NCBI GenBank assembly: GCA_001797815.1
Contig: MGQK01000063.1
Span: 65,799 to 77,474 of the forward strand
DNA length: 11,676 nt
From: Deltaproteobacteria bacterium RBG_13_61_14
GTDB lineage: Bacteria; RBG-13-61-14
Reading direction: 5' to 3'
The notes under the pieces are model-generated. The model was not told the origin of the DNA, searched no databases, and worked only from the letters and a program-made list of their open reading frames with translations. Of the stretch, positions 1 through 5,443 are shown piece by piece. A program made the translations under genes and the position numbers. Position 1 is the stretch's first letter. The number at the start of each line of letters is the position of its first letter.

Positions 1-247
1 CAAACTTGGCCCGCTCCCGCCACCTGCCGGTGGGGGCCGGCTGCCGCCGCCAGGGATGATCCCTGGACTCAACTTTGGCCCGCTCCCGCTTCGGCCTGAG
101 CTCCACTCGGCCTGAGTACTCGTGACCGAAGGCAGGGTCGAAGGACCGTTGGTCGCGGGCTGGATGGGGGATTTTTTAATTAAGGGATCGAGCCGTCGGA
201 AAAGTTTCCGGCTGTAAAGGAAAGGCGCGCGGCGGTCGGTCGGGAAC
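1..247. other. Gene-free, G+C-rich, repeat-containing stretch
   Basis: I find no credible gene here. The first 120 bases hold several short repeats and hairpins: CCACC-TGCC-GGTGG at 20-33, the palindrome CCAGGGAT-G-ATCCCTGG at 50-66, an 18-bp direct repeat (separate entry), and TCGGCCTGAG twice, at 91-100 and 107-116. Further right, a short imperfect hairpin (AGCCG/CGGCT with GAAA/TTTC) lies at 191-213, downstream of the minus-strand hicB-like gene. It has no adjacent T-run on either strand, so I do not call it a terminator. The stretch could be the edge of a larger intergenic repeat cluster that starts before the window. Confidence 0.6.
3..89 (+). repeat. Direct repeat pair, AACTTGGCCCGCTCCCGC
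   Basis: Positions 3-20 read AACTTGGCCCGCTCCCGC and positions 71-89 repeat this with one extra T (AACTTTGGCCCGCTCCCGC). The copies are about 68 bases apart, and the 17-bp palindrome at 50-66 lies between them. No gene is seen in this stretch. It may be a dispersed intergenic element, but only these two copies are visible in the window. Confidence 0.6.
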
Positions 248-442
248 TCAGCAGGAATAGATCCGTTGTTCGTGCTCGGGTTCGTAGTTGGCCATGATCT
301 GTAACCACTCTTCCACCACCTGGTGCATGCCGGTCAAAGCCTCTTCCGGGGTCCGCCCCAGAGAAAAGCAACCGGGCAGGCTGGGCACCTCGGCCACGAA
401 AAACCCGTGGCGGTCCTCTTCGATCACAATGTATAGTTTCAT
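248..442 (-). CDS. HicB-like (UPF0150-type) small protein, orphan
   Basis: This 64-residue protein begins MKLYIVIEEDRHGFFVAEVP and continues with SLPGCFSLGRTPEEAL. That is the usual signature of the HicB N-terminal fold: a beta strand, 'D..G.(F/Y)...VP.LPGC.S.G.T.EEA', then an amphipathic helix. Full HicB antitoxins often carry an extra C-terminal DNA-binding (RHH or HTH) domain. None is present here, and the protein stops after the helix. A purine-rich GAGGGAG lies about 6 bases before the ATG. The gene lies 52 bases downstream of a minus-strand helical-protein gene and probably shares its transcript. No HicA toxin (short, dsRBD-like, with a GSH motif) is visible on either side. It could be an orphan antitoxin, part of a non-canonical pair, or a stand-alone HicB-fold protein. 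The family call is fairly secure; the function is not. Confidence 0.75.
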   Translation of the reverse strand: MKLYIVIEEDRHGFFVAEVPSLPGCFSLGRTPEEALTGMHQVVEEWLQIMANYEPEHEQRIYSC

Positions 443-494
443 GGTCGCTCCCTCGCGCCCGCGGCGGAGCTCTTTTCCCGCGTCCGCCGGCTGG

Positions 495-770
495 TCAATG
501 GAGCTGCTCGCGTTCCAGGAACTGGGCCGCTTCGGAAAACGGCGCTTCTTCCAGGAGCCCGCGCAACTCCGTCTCCAGGTCCCGCAGCCGGTAAATGAGG
601 CGGATGACGCGCAGCCGGTCTTCCAGGCTCAGGCTCGAGCCATTGTTCAAGAGGTGGTCGAGATCGAGCGGGGCCAAGTGATAGCGCCGGCAGATTTCCA
701 GATAATGGCACCGCTCCTTGACATAGGCCTGGAAGGCGCTTCCTTCAGCATTTGAATTCCCGTTCAACAT
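495..770 (-). CDS. Unrecognised 91-residue helical protein
   Basis: I do not recognise this protein. It is predicted soluble and mostly helical. A short polar N-terminus is followed by FQAYVKERCHYLEICRRYHL and a middle part rich in Leu, Asp and Asn. A long charged amphipathic helix follows (about residues 48-75, RLRVIRLIYRLRDLETELRG), then an acidic end. No membrane segment, signal peptide or catalytic motif is visible. It shows none of the features of HicA, the usual partner of HicB. An overlapping minus-strand frame (439-711) reads as Ala/Pro/Arg/Gly-rich shadow, whereas this frame has natural hydrophobic patterning and lies behind a good promoter candidate (795-823). The start is the ATG at 770, with GAAAGG about 8 bases upstream. 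It is probably cotranscribed with the hicB-like gene 52 bases downstream. Confidence 0.55.
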   Translation of the reverse strand: MLNGNSNAEGSAFQAYVKERCHYLEICRRYHLAPLDLDHLLNNGSSLSLEDRLRVIRLIYRLRDLETELRGLLEEAPFSEAAQFLEREQLH

Positions 771-1034
771 CTTACCAACCTTTCTGCCCCTCTAGTAATA
801 AGTGTAAGCAAAACCAATGCCAATTCTTGGGTAATGAAATAGACAACAAATTCATCTGGTTGGTAGGAGAGGTTTTTTTCGTTCTCGGTTAAGAGGTAAG
901 AAGGTAATGGCTTGAATGGAAAAATGTAACCGTCCGCTTCTGAAGGGATTTCTCTAAAGGAAAAAAGCACTTGCGCGATAGAAGAAAACATGGTAAGAGA
1001 TAGATCATCTGAAGTTGGAGGAACGGAGGAAGAG
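771..1034. other. AT-rich divergent intergenic region
   Basis: This stretch separates the minus-strand pair from the plus-strand genes and is clearly richer in A+T than its surroundings. It holds the minus-strand promoter candidate and the leader of the small basic protein. A minus-strand open frame crosses it (ATG at 991, stop at 764, overlapping the 91-residue gene by 7 bases). Its composition is that of intergenic DNA, and I see no ribosome-binding site or family motif, so I do not call it. No DnaA box, RNA gene or convincing plus-strand promoter is evident. Confidence 0.5.
795..823 (-). promoter_or_regulatory. Predicted sigma70-type promoter for the 770-248 unit
   Basis: On the minus strand, TTGGCA (plus 818-823; 5 of 6 match to TTGACA) is followed after 17 bases by TATTAC (plus 795-800; 4 of 6 match to TATAAT). 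It lies 25 bases before the start codon at 770. An 8-bp inverted pair, TACCAACC at 773-780 and GGTTGGTA at 858-865, flanks it; this could be an operator or chance. Prediction by eye only. Confidence 0.4.
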
Positions 1035-1163
1035 ATGGCTAGCCCGGGCAAAAAGCAAAAAGGGGTCATTCGCTGGAAAAAAGCGAAAAAGGGCAAGCGG
1101 ACGAAGCGAGCCAAGCGCCGGGGCACCACCCCGGTTTTTGCGGTGCACCCGGATAAAAAGTAA
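1035..1163 (+). CDS. 42-residue highly basic small protein
   Basis: This short ATG frame has a strong Shine-Dalgarno sequence (GGAGGA, 4 bases before the ATG) and ends at TAA 1161-1163. By my count it contains 12 Lys and 5 Arg in 42 residues, with runs such as KKAKKGKRTKRAKRR at residues 15-29. The tail, TTPVFAVHPDKK, is not low-complexity and looks like a specific motif. Composition and size resemble small nucleic-acid- or ribosome-binding proteins such as bTHX, but I see no sequence match to that family. A competing frame with a TTG start (1015-1272) runs into the next gene and is less likely. The gene sits 30 bases upstream of the PilZ gene and may be cotranscribed with it. The function is unknown. 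The case for coding rests on the ribosome-binding site, the start and the tail. Confidence 0.55.
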   Translation: MASPGKKQKGVIRWKKAKKGKRTKRAKRRGTTPVFAVHPDKK

Positions 1164-1193
1164 CGCCACCGCTGGCTTTAGTCCTCTGGACGC

Positions 1194-1973
1194 ATGCCCG
1201 AAAGACGCAAACATAGCCGGATGCCGGCAGCATATGAAGTCTTTCTCAAATGCCAGGGCCGGACTTCCATAGCCCGCAGTCGCGACATCTCTCCGCACGG
1301 CATCGGCCTTCTCAGCCAGGGAGCCCTGCCCCAGGGCGCGGCCGTGGATCTCTCGATCGTGCCGCCCGAAGGCATGCTCAATGTGGAGTTCCAGGGCCGG
1401 ATCCGCCACTGCCTCCTTCACCCGGAAGCGGGCAAAGCCGGCCAAACCGGCAGGGCCTACCCCTACCTGGTCGGGATCGAATTCAGCGCCGAGGCCAAGG
1501 AGAGTTTTCCTTTCCTGGAGATCCAGGGCCGGGTGCTGCGCTACCAGGCCGCGCATTCGGTGTTGATCGAGGCGGAGGCCTCCTCGTGCTACCGGCTGAT
1601 GACCGAGTTCGAGCGGTATCCGGAATGGGCCAAGGAGATCGTCAAGGCCAAGGTGCACGACCGCTACCCCGACGGCCGCGGCCGGCGGGTGGAGCTGGTA
1701 GCCAATATCTATTTCCGCAAGGTGCGCACCCTGCTCGACTACTCGTATGACGACCGCGGCCTCTGCCTGAGCTGGGTGAGCGCCGGCGGCGACCTGCAGA
1801 GCGTCAGCGGCCGCTACTTCTTCAAACCCCAGGGCTCGCAACGGGCCGCGGCCACCTGCGAGCTGTCCATGATCCTGGACTTTCCCGTGCCCAACCGCAT
1901 CGTCCGCTATTTTTCCCAGATCGTCATGCGCCGCTCCATGCGCGATTTCAAAGTCTGGGCCGAGAAAAGTTAA
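1194..1973 (+). CDS. PilZ domain fused to an SRPBCC/START-like domain
   Basis: The 259-residue protein has two parts. Residues 1-110 form a PilZ domain, the family that binds the second messenger c-di-GMP. Both ligand motifs are present: RxxxR (R5-R9, in ERRKHSR) and D/NxSxxG (D31, S33, G36, in RDISPHGIG). Residues about 118-255 resemble the SRPBCC helix-grip fold (polyketide cyclase/dehydrase, Coq10-like), with the typical opening 'A..CY.L.(T/D)FERYPEW...V...KV', a mid strand VELVANIYFRKV and a C-terminal helix. That fold makes a hydrophobic pocket for lipids or polyketides. No membrane segment is seen, so it is probably cytoplasmic. An inferred role is c-di-GMP control of a lipid- or ligand-binding module. 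The start at 1194 keeps R4-R9; its ribosome-binding site is weak. An in-frame ATG at residue 10 would lose the RxxxR motif. The gene lies 111 bases before rpmH. Confidence 0.85.
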   Translation: MPERRKHSRMPAAYEVFLKCQGRTSIARSRDISPHGIGLLSQGALPQGAAVDLSIVPPEGMLNVEFQGRIRHCLLHPEAGKAGQTGRAYPYLVGIEFSAEAKESFPFLEIQGRVLRYQAAHSVLIEAEASSCYRLMTEFERYPEWAKEIVKAKVHDRYPDGRGRRVELVANIYFRKVRTLLDYSYDDRGLCLSWVSAGGDLQSVSGRYFFKPQGSQRAAATCELSMILDFPVPNRIVRYFSQIVMRRSMRDFKVWAEKS

Positions 1974-2023
1974 TGGAACCAGGTTCTTACTTGTAACTTA
2001 AAGGGTTGCGACGGAAGAAAAGG

Positions 2024-2053
2024 TTTGCATCTGAGCGGAAGATGTGGTTTAAT
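2024..2053 (+). promoter_or_regulatory. Predicted promoter for the rpmH block
   Basis: TTTGCA (2024-2029; 4 of 6 match) and TTTAAT (2048-2053; 5 of 6 match to TATAAT) are 18 bases apart, followed by an A-rich stretch and the rpmH leader. This is the best candidate in the 111-base gap before rpmH. I see no terminator for the PilZ gene there, so readthrough is possible. Prediction by eye. Confidence 0.4.
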
Positions 2054-2084
2054 AAAAAGTTCAAAAGAAATTGGATGAAGGATC

Positions 2085-2234
2085 ATGAAACGAACCTATC
2101 AACCCAGTAATATCCGGCGCAAGCGGACCCATGGCTTTCGGCAAAGGATGGCGACTCCGGGCGGACGGGCGATACTGAGCCACCGGCGGCAAAAGGGTCG
2201 GAAGCGGTTGACGGTTTCCACGCCAACCAAATAG
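2085..2234 (+). CDS. rpmH: Large-subunit ribosomal protein bL34
   Basis: The 49-residue product begins [19 protein letters not shown] and continues with the diagnostic '[20 protein letters not shown]', so it is bL34. This is a small, very basic protein of the 50S subunit that contacts 23S rRNA. Typical bacterial L34 is 44-46 residues, so this one has a slightly extended C-terminus (TVSTPTK). A Shine-Dalgarno GAAGGA lies 4-5 bases before the ATG. It is the first gene of the conserved rpmH-rnpA-yidD-yidC-jag block, and only 3 bases separate its stop from rnpA. That implies cotranscription and probably translational coupling. In many bacteria dnaA lies upstream of rpmH; here the neighbour is the PilZ gene. 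Confidence 0.97.
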   Translation: MKRTYQPSNIRRKRTHGFRQRMATPGGRAILSHRRQKGRKRLTVSTPTK

Positions 2235-2237
2235 GCG

Positions 2238-2633
2238 ATGGTTTCCGAGGGCCTGCCCCCGAGCGACCGCCTGCGCCGCGGCCGGGAGTTCGAGGCGGTT
2301 TACCGACAAGGCTGGAAGGCCCACACCCGGCACTTCGTCGTGCAGGGCTGGGCCAGGCCCGAGCGCCGGCTGCGGCTGGGCATCACCGTCAGTCGCAAGG
2401 TCGGCCGGGCGCCTGAGCGCAACCTGGTCAAGCGTCGGCTCCGCGAATTCTTCCGCCGGCATCGGCCGGAGATCCAACAGGCCGTGGCCGAAAACGCGGG
2501 AGTCGAGGAAGGCCTTGACCTGGTGATCATTGCCAAGCCCGGCGCTCCGGCGCTCACGCAGCCCGAGCTCGAGCGCGAGTTGATGGCCGGGCTGGGCAAG
2601 CGGCGGGAGTCGGGCCCCAGGAGCAAGAGCTGA
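2238..2633 (+). CDS. rnpA: Ribonuclease P protein component
   Basis: RnpA (131 residues) is the protein subunit that binds the catalytic RNase P RNA and helps it remove the 5' leader of precursor tRNAs. The fold signature is clear: an N-terminal LRRGREFEAVYRQGWKA, the central strand 'RLGITVSRKVGRAPERN', and the arginine-rich RNR motif RNLVKRRLREFFRR at residues 61-74. A strand LDLVIIAKPGA follows at 93-103, then a C-terminal helix. The length is at the upper end for the family because of a basic tail after about residue 120. The start ATG lies 3 bases after the rpmH stop, and its ribosome-binding site must lie inside rpmH. The yidD start follows 3 bases after its stop. All three are probably translated in step. 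Confidence 0.97.
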   Translation: MVSEGLPPSDRLRRGREFEAVYRQGWKAHTRHFVVQGWARPERRLRLGITVSRKVGRAPERNLVKRRLREFFRRHRPEIQQAVAENAGVEEGLDLVIIAKPGAPALTQPELERELMAGLGKRRESGPRSKS

Positions 2634-2636
2634 ACC

Positions 2637-2846
2637 ATGGTGCGCGCGGCCACAGCCTTGGTCCGGTTCTATCAGGCTTTGGTGCGGCCACTCTTGCCCC
2701 CGGCCTGCCGGTTTGTGCCGAGCTGCTCGGAATACGCCCTGGAAGCCCTGCAGCGCTACGGTTTTGTCAAAGGTTCCTGGCTCGCGGCCCGCCGGATTTG
2801 TCGCTGCCACCCGTTCCACCCGGGCGGCTTTGACCCGGTGCCCTGA
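2637..2846 (+). CDS. yidD: Membrane protein insertion efficiency factor YidD
   Basis: This 69-residue protein carries the full YidD (DUF37) signature: '[20 protein letters not shown]' then [12 protein letters not shown], and a C-terminal [18 protein letters not shown]. Cysteines occur at the usual positions, in CRFVPSC and RCHP. YidD is a small membrane-associated amphipathic protein thought to aid YidC-dependent insertion of inner-membrane proteins. In this block it always sits between rnpA and yidC, as it does here. The ATG lies 3 bases after the rnpA stop, and 21 bases separate its own stop from yidC. It ends right after the conserved DPVP motif, without the hydrophilic tail many homologues have. 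I see nothing abnormal. Confidence 0.95.
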   Translation: MVRAATALVRFYQALVRPLLPPACRFVPSCSEYALEALQRYGFVKGSWLAARRICRCHPFHPGGFDPVP

Positions 2847-2867
2847 GCCGAAACGGATCAAGACCCG

Positions 2868-4628
2868 ATGAATTCCGATAGCAAAAACTTTATTCTCTTT
2901 ATCATCCTCTCGTTCCTCATCATCCTCACCTGGTCGCTGTTCATGGCGCCCAAGTCCAAAAAGCCGGCGCCCGGCCAGCCCACGGTGCAGGCGCCGGGCC
3001 CGGAGAAACAAGCGCCTTCCGCCCCGCAGCCCGCGACCGGCCACACCGCCGGCGAAGCCGCGGCCGCCCAGCCGCCGGCGGTCAAGCCCGCGGCTACGGT
3101 CAGCGGCGAATTCGCCGCCGGCCCCGAGAAAAGGATTGGGGTCCAAAACGGGGTGTTCGAGATCGAGTTCTCCAGCAAAGGCGCGGTGCCGGTCTCCTGG
3201 AAGCTGCTCCAGCATAAGGACCGGGTGTATTTTCCCTACGAGGTCAACCTGCGCTGGCCGCCCATTACCAAGATTGAGCCGTTTGATCCGGAGCCGGTGA
3301 ACATGGTGGACCCCAAGCTGGCACCGGGGCGCGAGCCGTTCCGGTCCGAGATCCACCTGGGCGGCCTGGTCGTCCCGGAACAGGCGGTCTGGGAGACGGA
3401 GACGGAAAAACTGGAACTCTTGCCCGGCTCGGGTCCGCAAAGCCTTTCCTTTCATCTCCGCACGCCGGACGGGTCCGTGCTTACCAAGAGCTATACCTTT
3501 CGGCCCGATGACTACACGGCTGAACTGGAAATCTCGCTCAGCCCCGGCCCCATTCCGAAACCGGACCAGCCGGTCCAGGTCATCACCCGGCTCTCTTATC
3601 TCCACGATCCGGGCAGCCGTTTAACCAGCGGTATGAGCAGCGTCAACTTTGTCGGGCCGCTTTGCTATACCGGCGTCAAACTTTACCAGGCCAAGGCGGA
3701 CAACCTGGTCAAAAAGGGACCGGAAGAGCACAGCCCGGTGACCTGGGCCGGCTTCACCGAGAGCTTCTTCCTGACCGCGCTCTTGACCGAGCCGGCCGGC
3801 TCCATCACCTGGGAGGCCCGTTACAGCGGCCCGGAGGACTTGCGCCAGGACAAGAAAGCCGCCAAGGAGCTGACCGGCGAGCTGCGGGTCAGCCCGGGCG
3901 AGGAGGGGTTGAAGACCGGCGCTCTTCTCAAGGTCCGGCTGTTCGTGGGGCCCAAGCAGCGGGAGCTCCTGGCTAAAGTCAACGACAAACTGCCCCTGGC
4001 CATTGACTACGGCGTGCTCTACATCCTGGTGCGCCCCCTGATGTGGTGCCTGAACCAGCTCTACCAGGTCATTCCCAACTACGGCGTGTGCATTGTCGCT
4101 CTCACCGTGATCCTGCGCATGGGCATGTTCCCGCTCACCCGCAAGGGCCAGCAGTCCATGAAGGAGATGCAGAAGCTGCAGCCGGAGATGCAGAAGCTCC
4201 GGGAGAAGTATCCCAAGGACCGGATGAAGCAGCAAGAGGAAATGGCCGCGCTTTACAAAAGATACAAGGTCAATCCCCTGGGCGGCTGTTTGCCCATGCT
4301 CTTGCAGATCCCGGTCTTCTTCGCCTTCTACAAGGCGCTCTTGATCTCGGTCGAGCTCCGCCACGCTCCTTTCTTCGGCTGGATCCAGGACCTCTCCGGC
4401 CGCGACCCGCTCCTGGTCTGGCCCGTGCTCATGGGCGCCACCCAGGTCGCGATGCAAAAGATGACCCCCACCACCAGCATGGACCCGACCCAGGCCCGGA
4501 TGATGATGCTCATGCCCCTGGTCTTCATCTTCCTGCTCCTCTACTTCCCCTCCGGGCTGATCATCTACTGGACCGCCAGCAACCTGGTCGGCATCGGCCA
4601 GCAGATCTATGTCAACCGCAAAGGCTAG
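2868..4628 (+). CDS. yidC: Membrane protein insertase YidC (Gram-negative type)
   Basis: YidC inserts and folds inner-membrane proteins, alone or with SecYEG. This 586-residue form has the Gram-negative architecture. A single N-terminal membrane helix spans about residues 7-26 and is followed by a Pro/Ala-rich linker (28-80). A periplasmic beta-sandwich domain covers about 88-360 and the conserved insertase core the rest. The core begins near 380 (YGVLYILVRPLMWCLNQLY). It has the groove arginine at R417 (ALTVILRMGMFPLTRKG), a charged cytoplasmic hairpin (430-465) and 'NPLGGCLPMLLQIPVFFAFY' (469-488). The last helices are PLVFIFLLLYFPSGLIIYW and SNLVGIGQQIYV. It ends soon after the last helix, without a long basic tail. 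The start ATG has only a weak upstream GGAT, suggesting dependence on coupling from yidD 21 bases before. jag follows after 65 bases. Confidence 0.97.
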   Translation: MNSDSKNFILFIILSFLIILTWSLFMAPKSKKPAPGQPTVQAPGPEKQAPSAPQPATGHTAGEAAAAQPPAVKPAATVSGEFAAGPEKRIGVQNGVFEIEFSSKGAVPVSWKLLQHKDRVYFPYEVNLRWPPITKIEPFDPEPVNMVDPKLAPGREPFRSEIHLGGLVVPEQAVWETETEKLELLPGSGPQSLSFHLRTPDGSVLTKSYTFRPDDYTAELEISLSPGPIPKPDQPVQVITRLSYLHDPGSRLTSGMSSVNFVGPLCYTGVKLYQAKADNLVKKGPEEHSPVTWAGFTESFFLTALLTEPAGSITWEARYSGPEDLRQDKKAAKELTGELRVSPGEEGLKTGALLKVRLFVGPKQRELLAKVNDKLPLAIDYGVLYILVRPLMWCLNQLYQVIPNYGVCIVALTVILRMGMFPLTRKGQQSMKEMQKLQPEMQKLREKYPKDRMKQQEEMAALYKRYKVNPLGGCLPMLLQIPVFFAFYKALLISVELRHAPFFGWIQDLSGRDPLLVWPVLMGATQVAMQKMTPTTSMDPTQARMMMLMPLVFIFLLLYFPSGLIIYWTASNLVGIGQQIYVNRKG

Positions 4629-4636
4629 GAGCCCGG

Positions 4637-4687
4637 ATGAGTTCTTCCGCGAACGACCACCCCTCGGGGGATACCGAATCGAGGTGA
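4637..4687 (+). other. In-frame mini-ORF upstream of jag
   Basis: Between yidC and jag there is an ATG with a GGAG 5 bases upstream, encoding 16 hydrophilic residues (MSSSANDHPSGDTESR) and ending in TGA at 4685-4687. It is in the same frame as jag, whose ATG comes 6 bases after this stop. The TGA is embedded in jag's own ribosome-binding site, GAGGTGA. It may be a leader peptide, a jag N-terminus lost to a nonsense change, or chance. It is too short to judge as a gene. Confidence 0.25.
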
Positions 4688-4693
4688 ATCAGC

Positions 4694-5323
4694 ATGGCAG
4701 AACACGATCGCCCGGATGGGGATGACGGCGAGCAGCCCGAGGCCAAAGGCGCGGCCGAACCCGATGAGGAAACCGCCGAGTTCCGGGGCGACCGGCCGGG
4801 CCACGAGGCCGAGCCCGGGGCCCGCCAGGTCCCGCCCGCGGAGCTGGTCGAGAAGGCGCGCGAGCTTTGCGAAGAGCTGGTCCGCTTTTTCCCCTTGGGC
4901 CAGATGCCCAGCATCCGCGCCCGCCACGACGAAGAGACCATCTTCCTCCAGATCGAGGGCGACGGCTCCGGCCTGCTCATCGGCAAAAAGGGCCAGACCC
5001 TGGACGCGCTTCAGTACCTGCTCCAGCGCATGGTAAATCATAATGTATCTAACAGAATGCGGGTGGAGCTCGACACCGAGAACTACCGCAGCCGCCGGCG
5101 CAGCCAGCTCAGCGCGCTCGCCCGCAAGGTGGCGGACGAGGTCCGCGCCAGCGGCCAAGCCCAGGCGCTCGAGCCGATGAGCCCCACCGAGCGCCGCCTC
5201 GTCCACCTCGCGCTCCGGGACATGCCCGACGTGGTCACCGAGAGCGAGGGCGCCCCGCCCGAGCGCTACGTGGTCATCCGGCCCCGCTTCGCGGCCGAGC
5301 GCGACGACTCCTCTGAAGACTGA
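4694..5323 (+). CDS. jag: Jag/KhpB (EloR) RNA-binding protein, KH-R3H
   Basis: The 209-residue protein has a KH-type RNA-binding domain (about 50-130) with the GxxG loop GKKG at 97-100, inside SGLLIGKKGQTLDALQYLL. An R3H domain (about 138-197) follows, with R167-x3-H171 in TERRLVHLALRDMP and a closing RYVVIRP strand. Jag/KhpB binds RNA and in other bacteria affects cell elongation. It commonly sits right after yidC, as here. The usual N-terminal Jag_N domain is not recognisable: residues 1-45 are acidic, Pro/Gly-rich and probably disordered. GAGGTGA sits 6 bases before the ATG. Codons for residues 113-122 (RMVNHNVSNR region) are strikingly AT-rich within an otherwise G+C-rich gene. The gene normally found next, mnmE, is missing, and a 112-base repeat-filled gap follows. 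Confidence 0.93.
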   Translation: MAEHDRPDGDDGEQPEAKGAAEPDEETAEFRGDRPGHEAEPGARQVPPAELVEKARELCEELVRFFPLGQMPSIRARHDEETIFLQIEGDGSGLLIGKKGQTLDALQYLLQRMVNHNVSNRMRVELDTENYRSRRRSQLSALARKVADEVRASGQAQALEPMSPTERRLVHLALRDMPDVVTESEGAPPERYVVIRPRFAAERDDSSED

Positions 5324-5329
5324 AAGGCG

Positions 5330-5443
5330 TTAGACTTTAGGCTTTAGACCTTAGACTTTGGAACCGCATTGCTTCGCTTTTAATACAGGTCTGTATGGTC
5401 AACGCTTAAGCCTAAAGTCTAAAGCCTAAAGCCTAATGCCTAA
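5330..5443. repeat. Inverted repeat built from 7-bp TTAGRCT units
   Basis: The left arm (5330-5357) is four tandem heptads: TTAGACT, TTAGGCT, TTAGACC, TTAGACT. The right arm (5409-5443) is five heptads on the opposite strand: AGCCTAA, AGTCTAA, AGCCTAA, AGCCTAA, TGCCTAA. Reverse-complemented, the right arm is again TTAGGCA/TTAGGCT/TTAGACT. The arms could therefore fold into a long stem in DNA or RNA, around a 51-base centre. The centre holds a smaller hairpin, ATACAG-GT-CTGTAT (5383-5396), and a weak promoter-like pair (TTGGAA 5358-5363, TAATAC 5381-5386). The repeat fills the whole jag-mnmG gap and includes the mnmG start codon (5436-5438). It resembles in kind the heptanucleotide STRR sequences known from cyanobacteria, but here in inverted form. 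Confidence 0.85.

Noticed and set aside
191-213. Hairpin AGCCG/CGGCT with GAAA/TTTC downstream of the hicB-like gene as an intrinsic terminator
   Set aside because: The stem has a three-base bulge and there is no T-run after it on either strand.
439-711. Minus-strand frame ending in an ATGA overlap with the hicB-like start
   Set aside because: The overlap is suggestive, but the product is Pro/Ala/Arg-rich shadow. The frame at 495-770 looks like a real protein.
764-991. Minus-strand open frame (ATG at 991) overlapping the start of the 91-residue gene by 7 bases
   Set aside because: The composition is that of AT-rich intergenic DNA, a promoter candidate lies within it, and I see no ribosome-binding site or recognisable motif.
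2044-2053. DnaA-box-like TGTGGTTTA near rpmH as evidence for oriC
   Set aside because: It is a single site with about 7 of 9 matches and there is no cluster of boxes. The rpmH block and parS suggest origin proximity, but oriC itself is not seen.
2061-3605. Long minus-strand open frame (514 codons) across rnpA, yidD and yidC
   Set aside because: It is a shadow of G+C-rich coding DNA: low-complexity Arg/Gly/Pro/Ala translation opposite genes identified with certainty.
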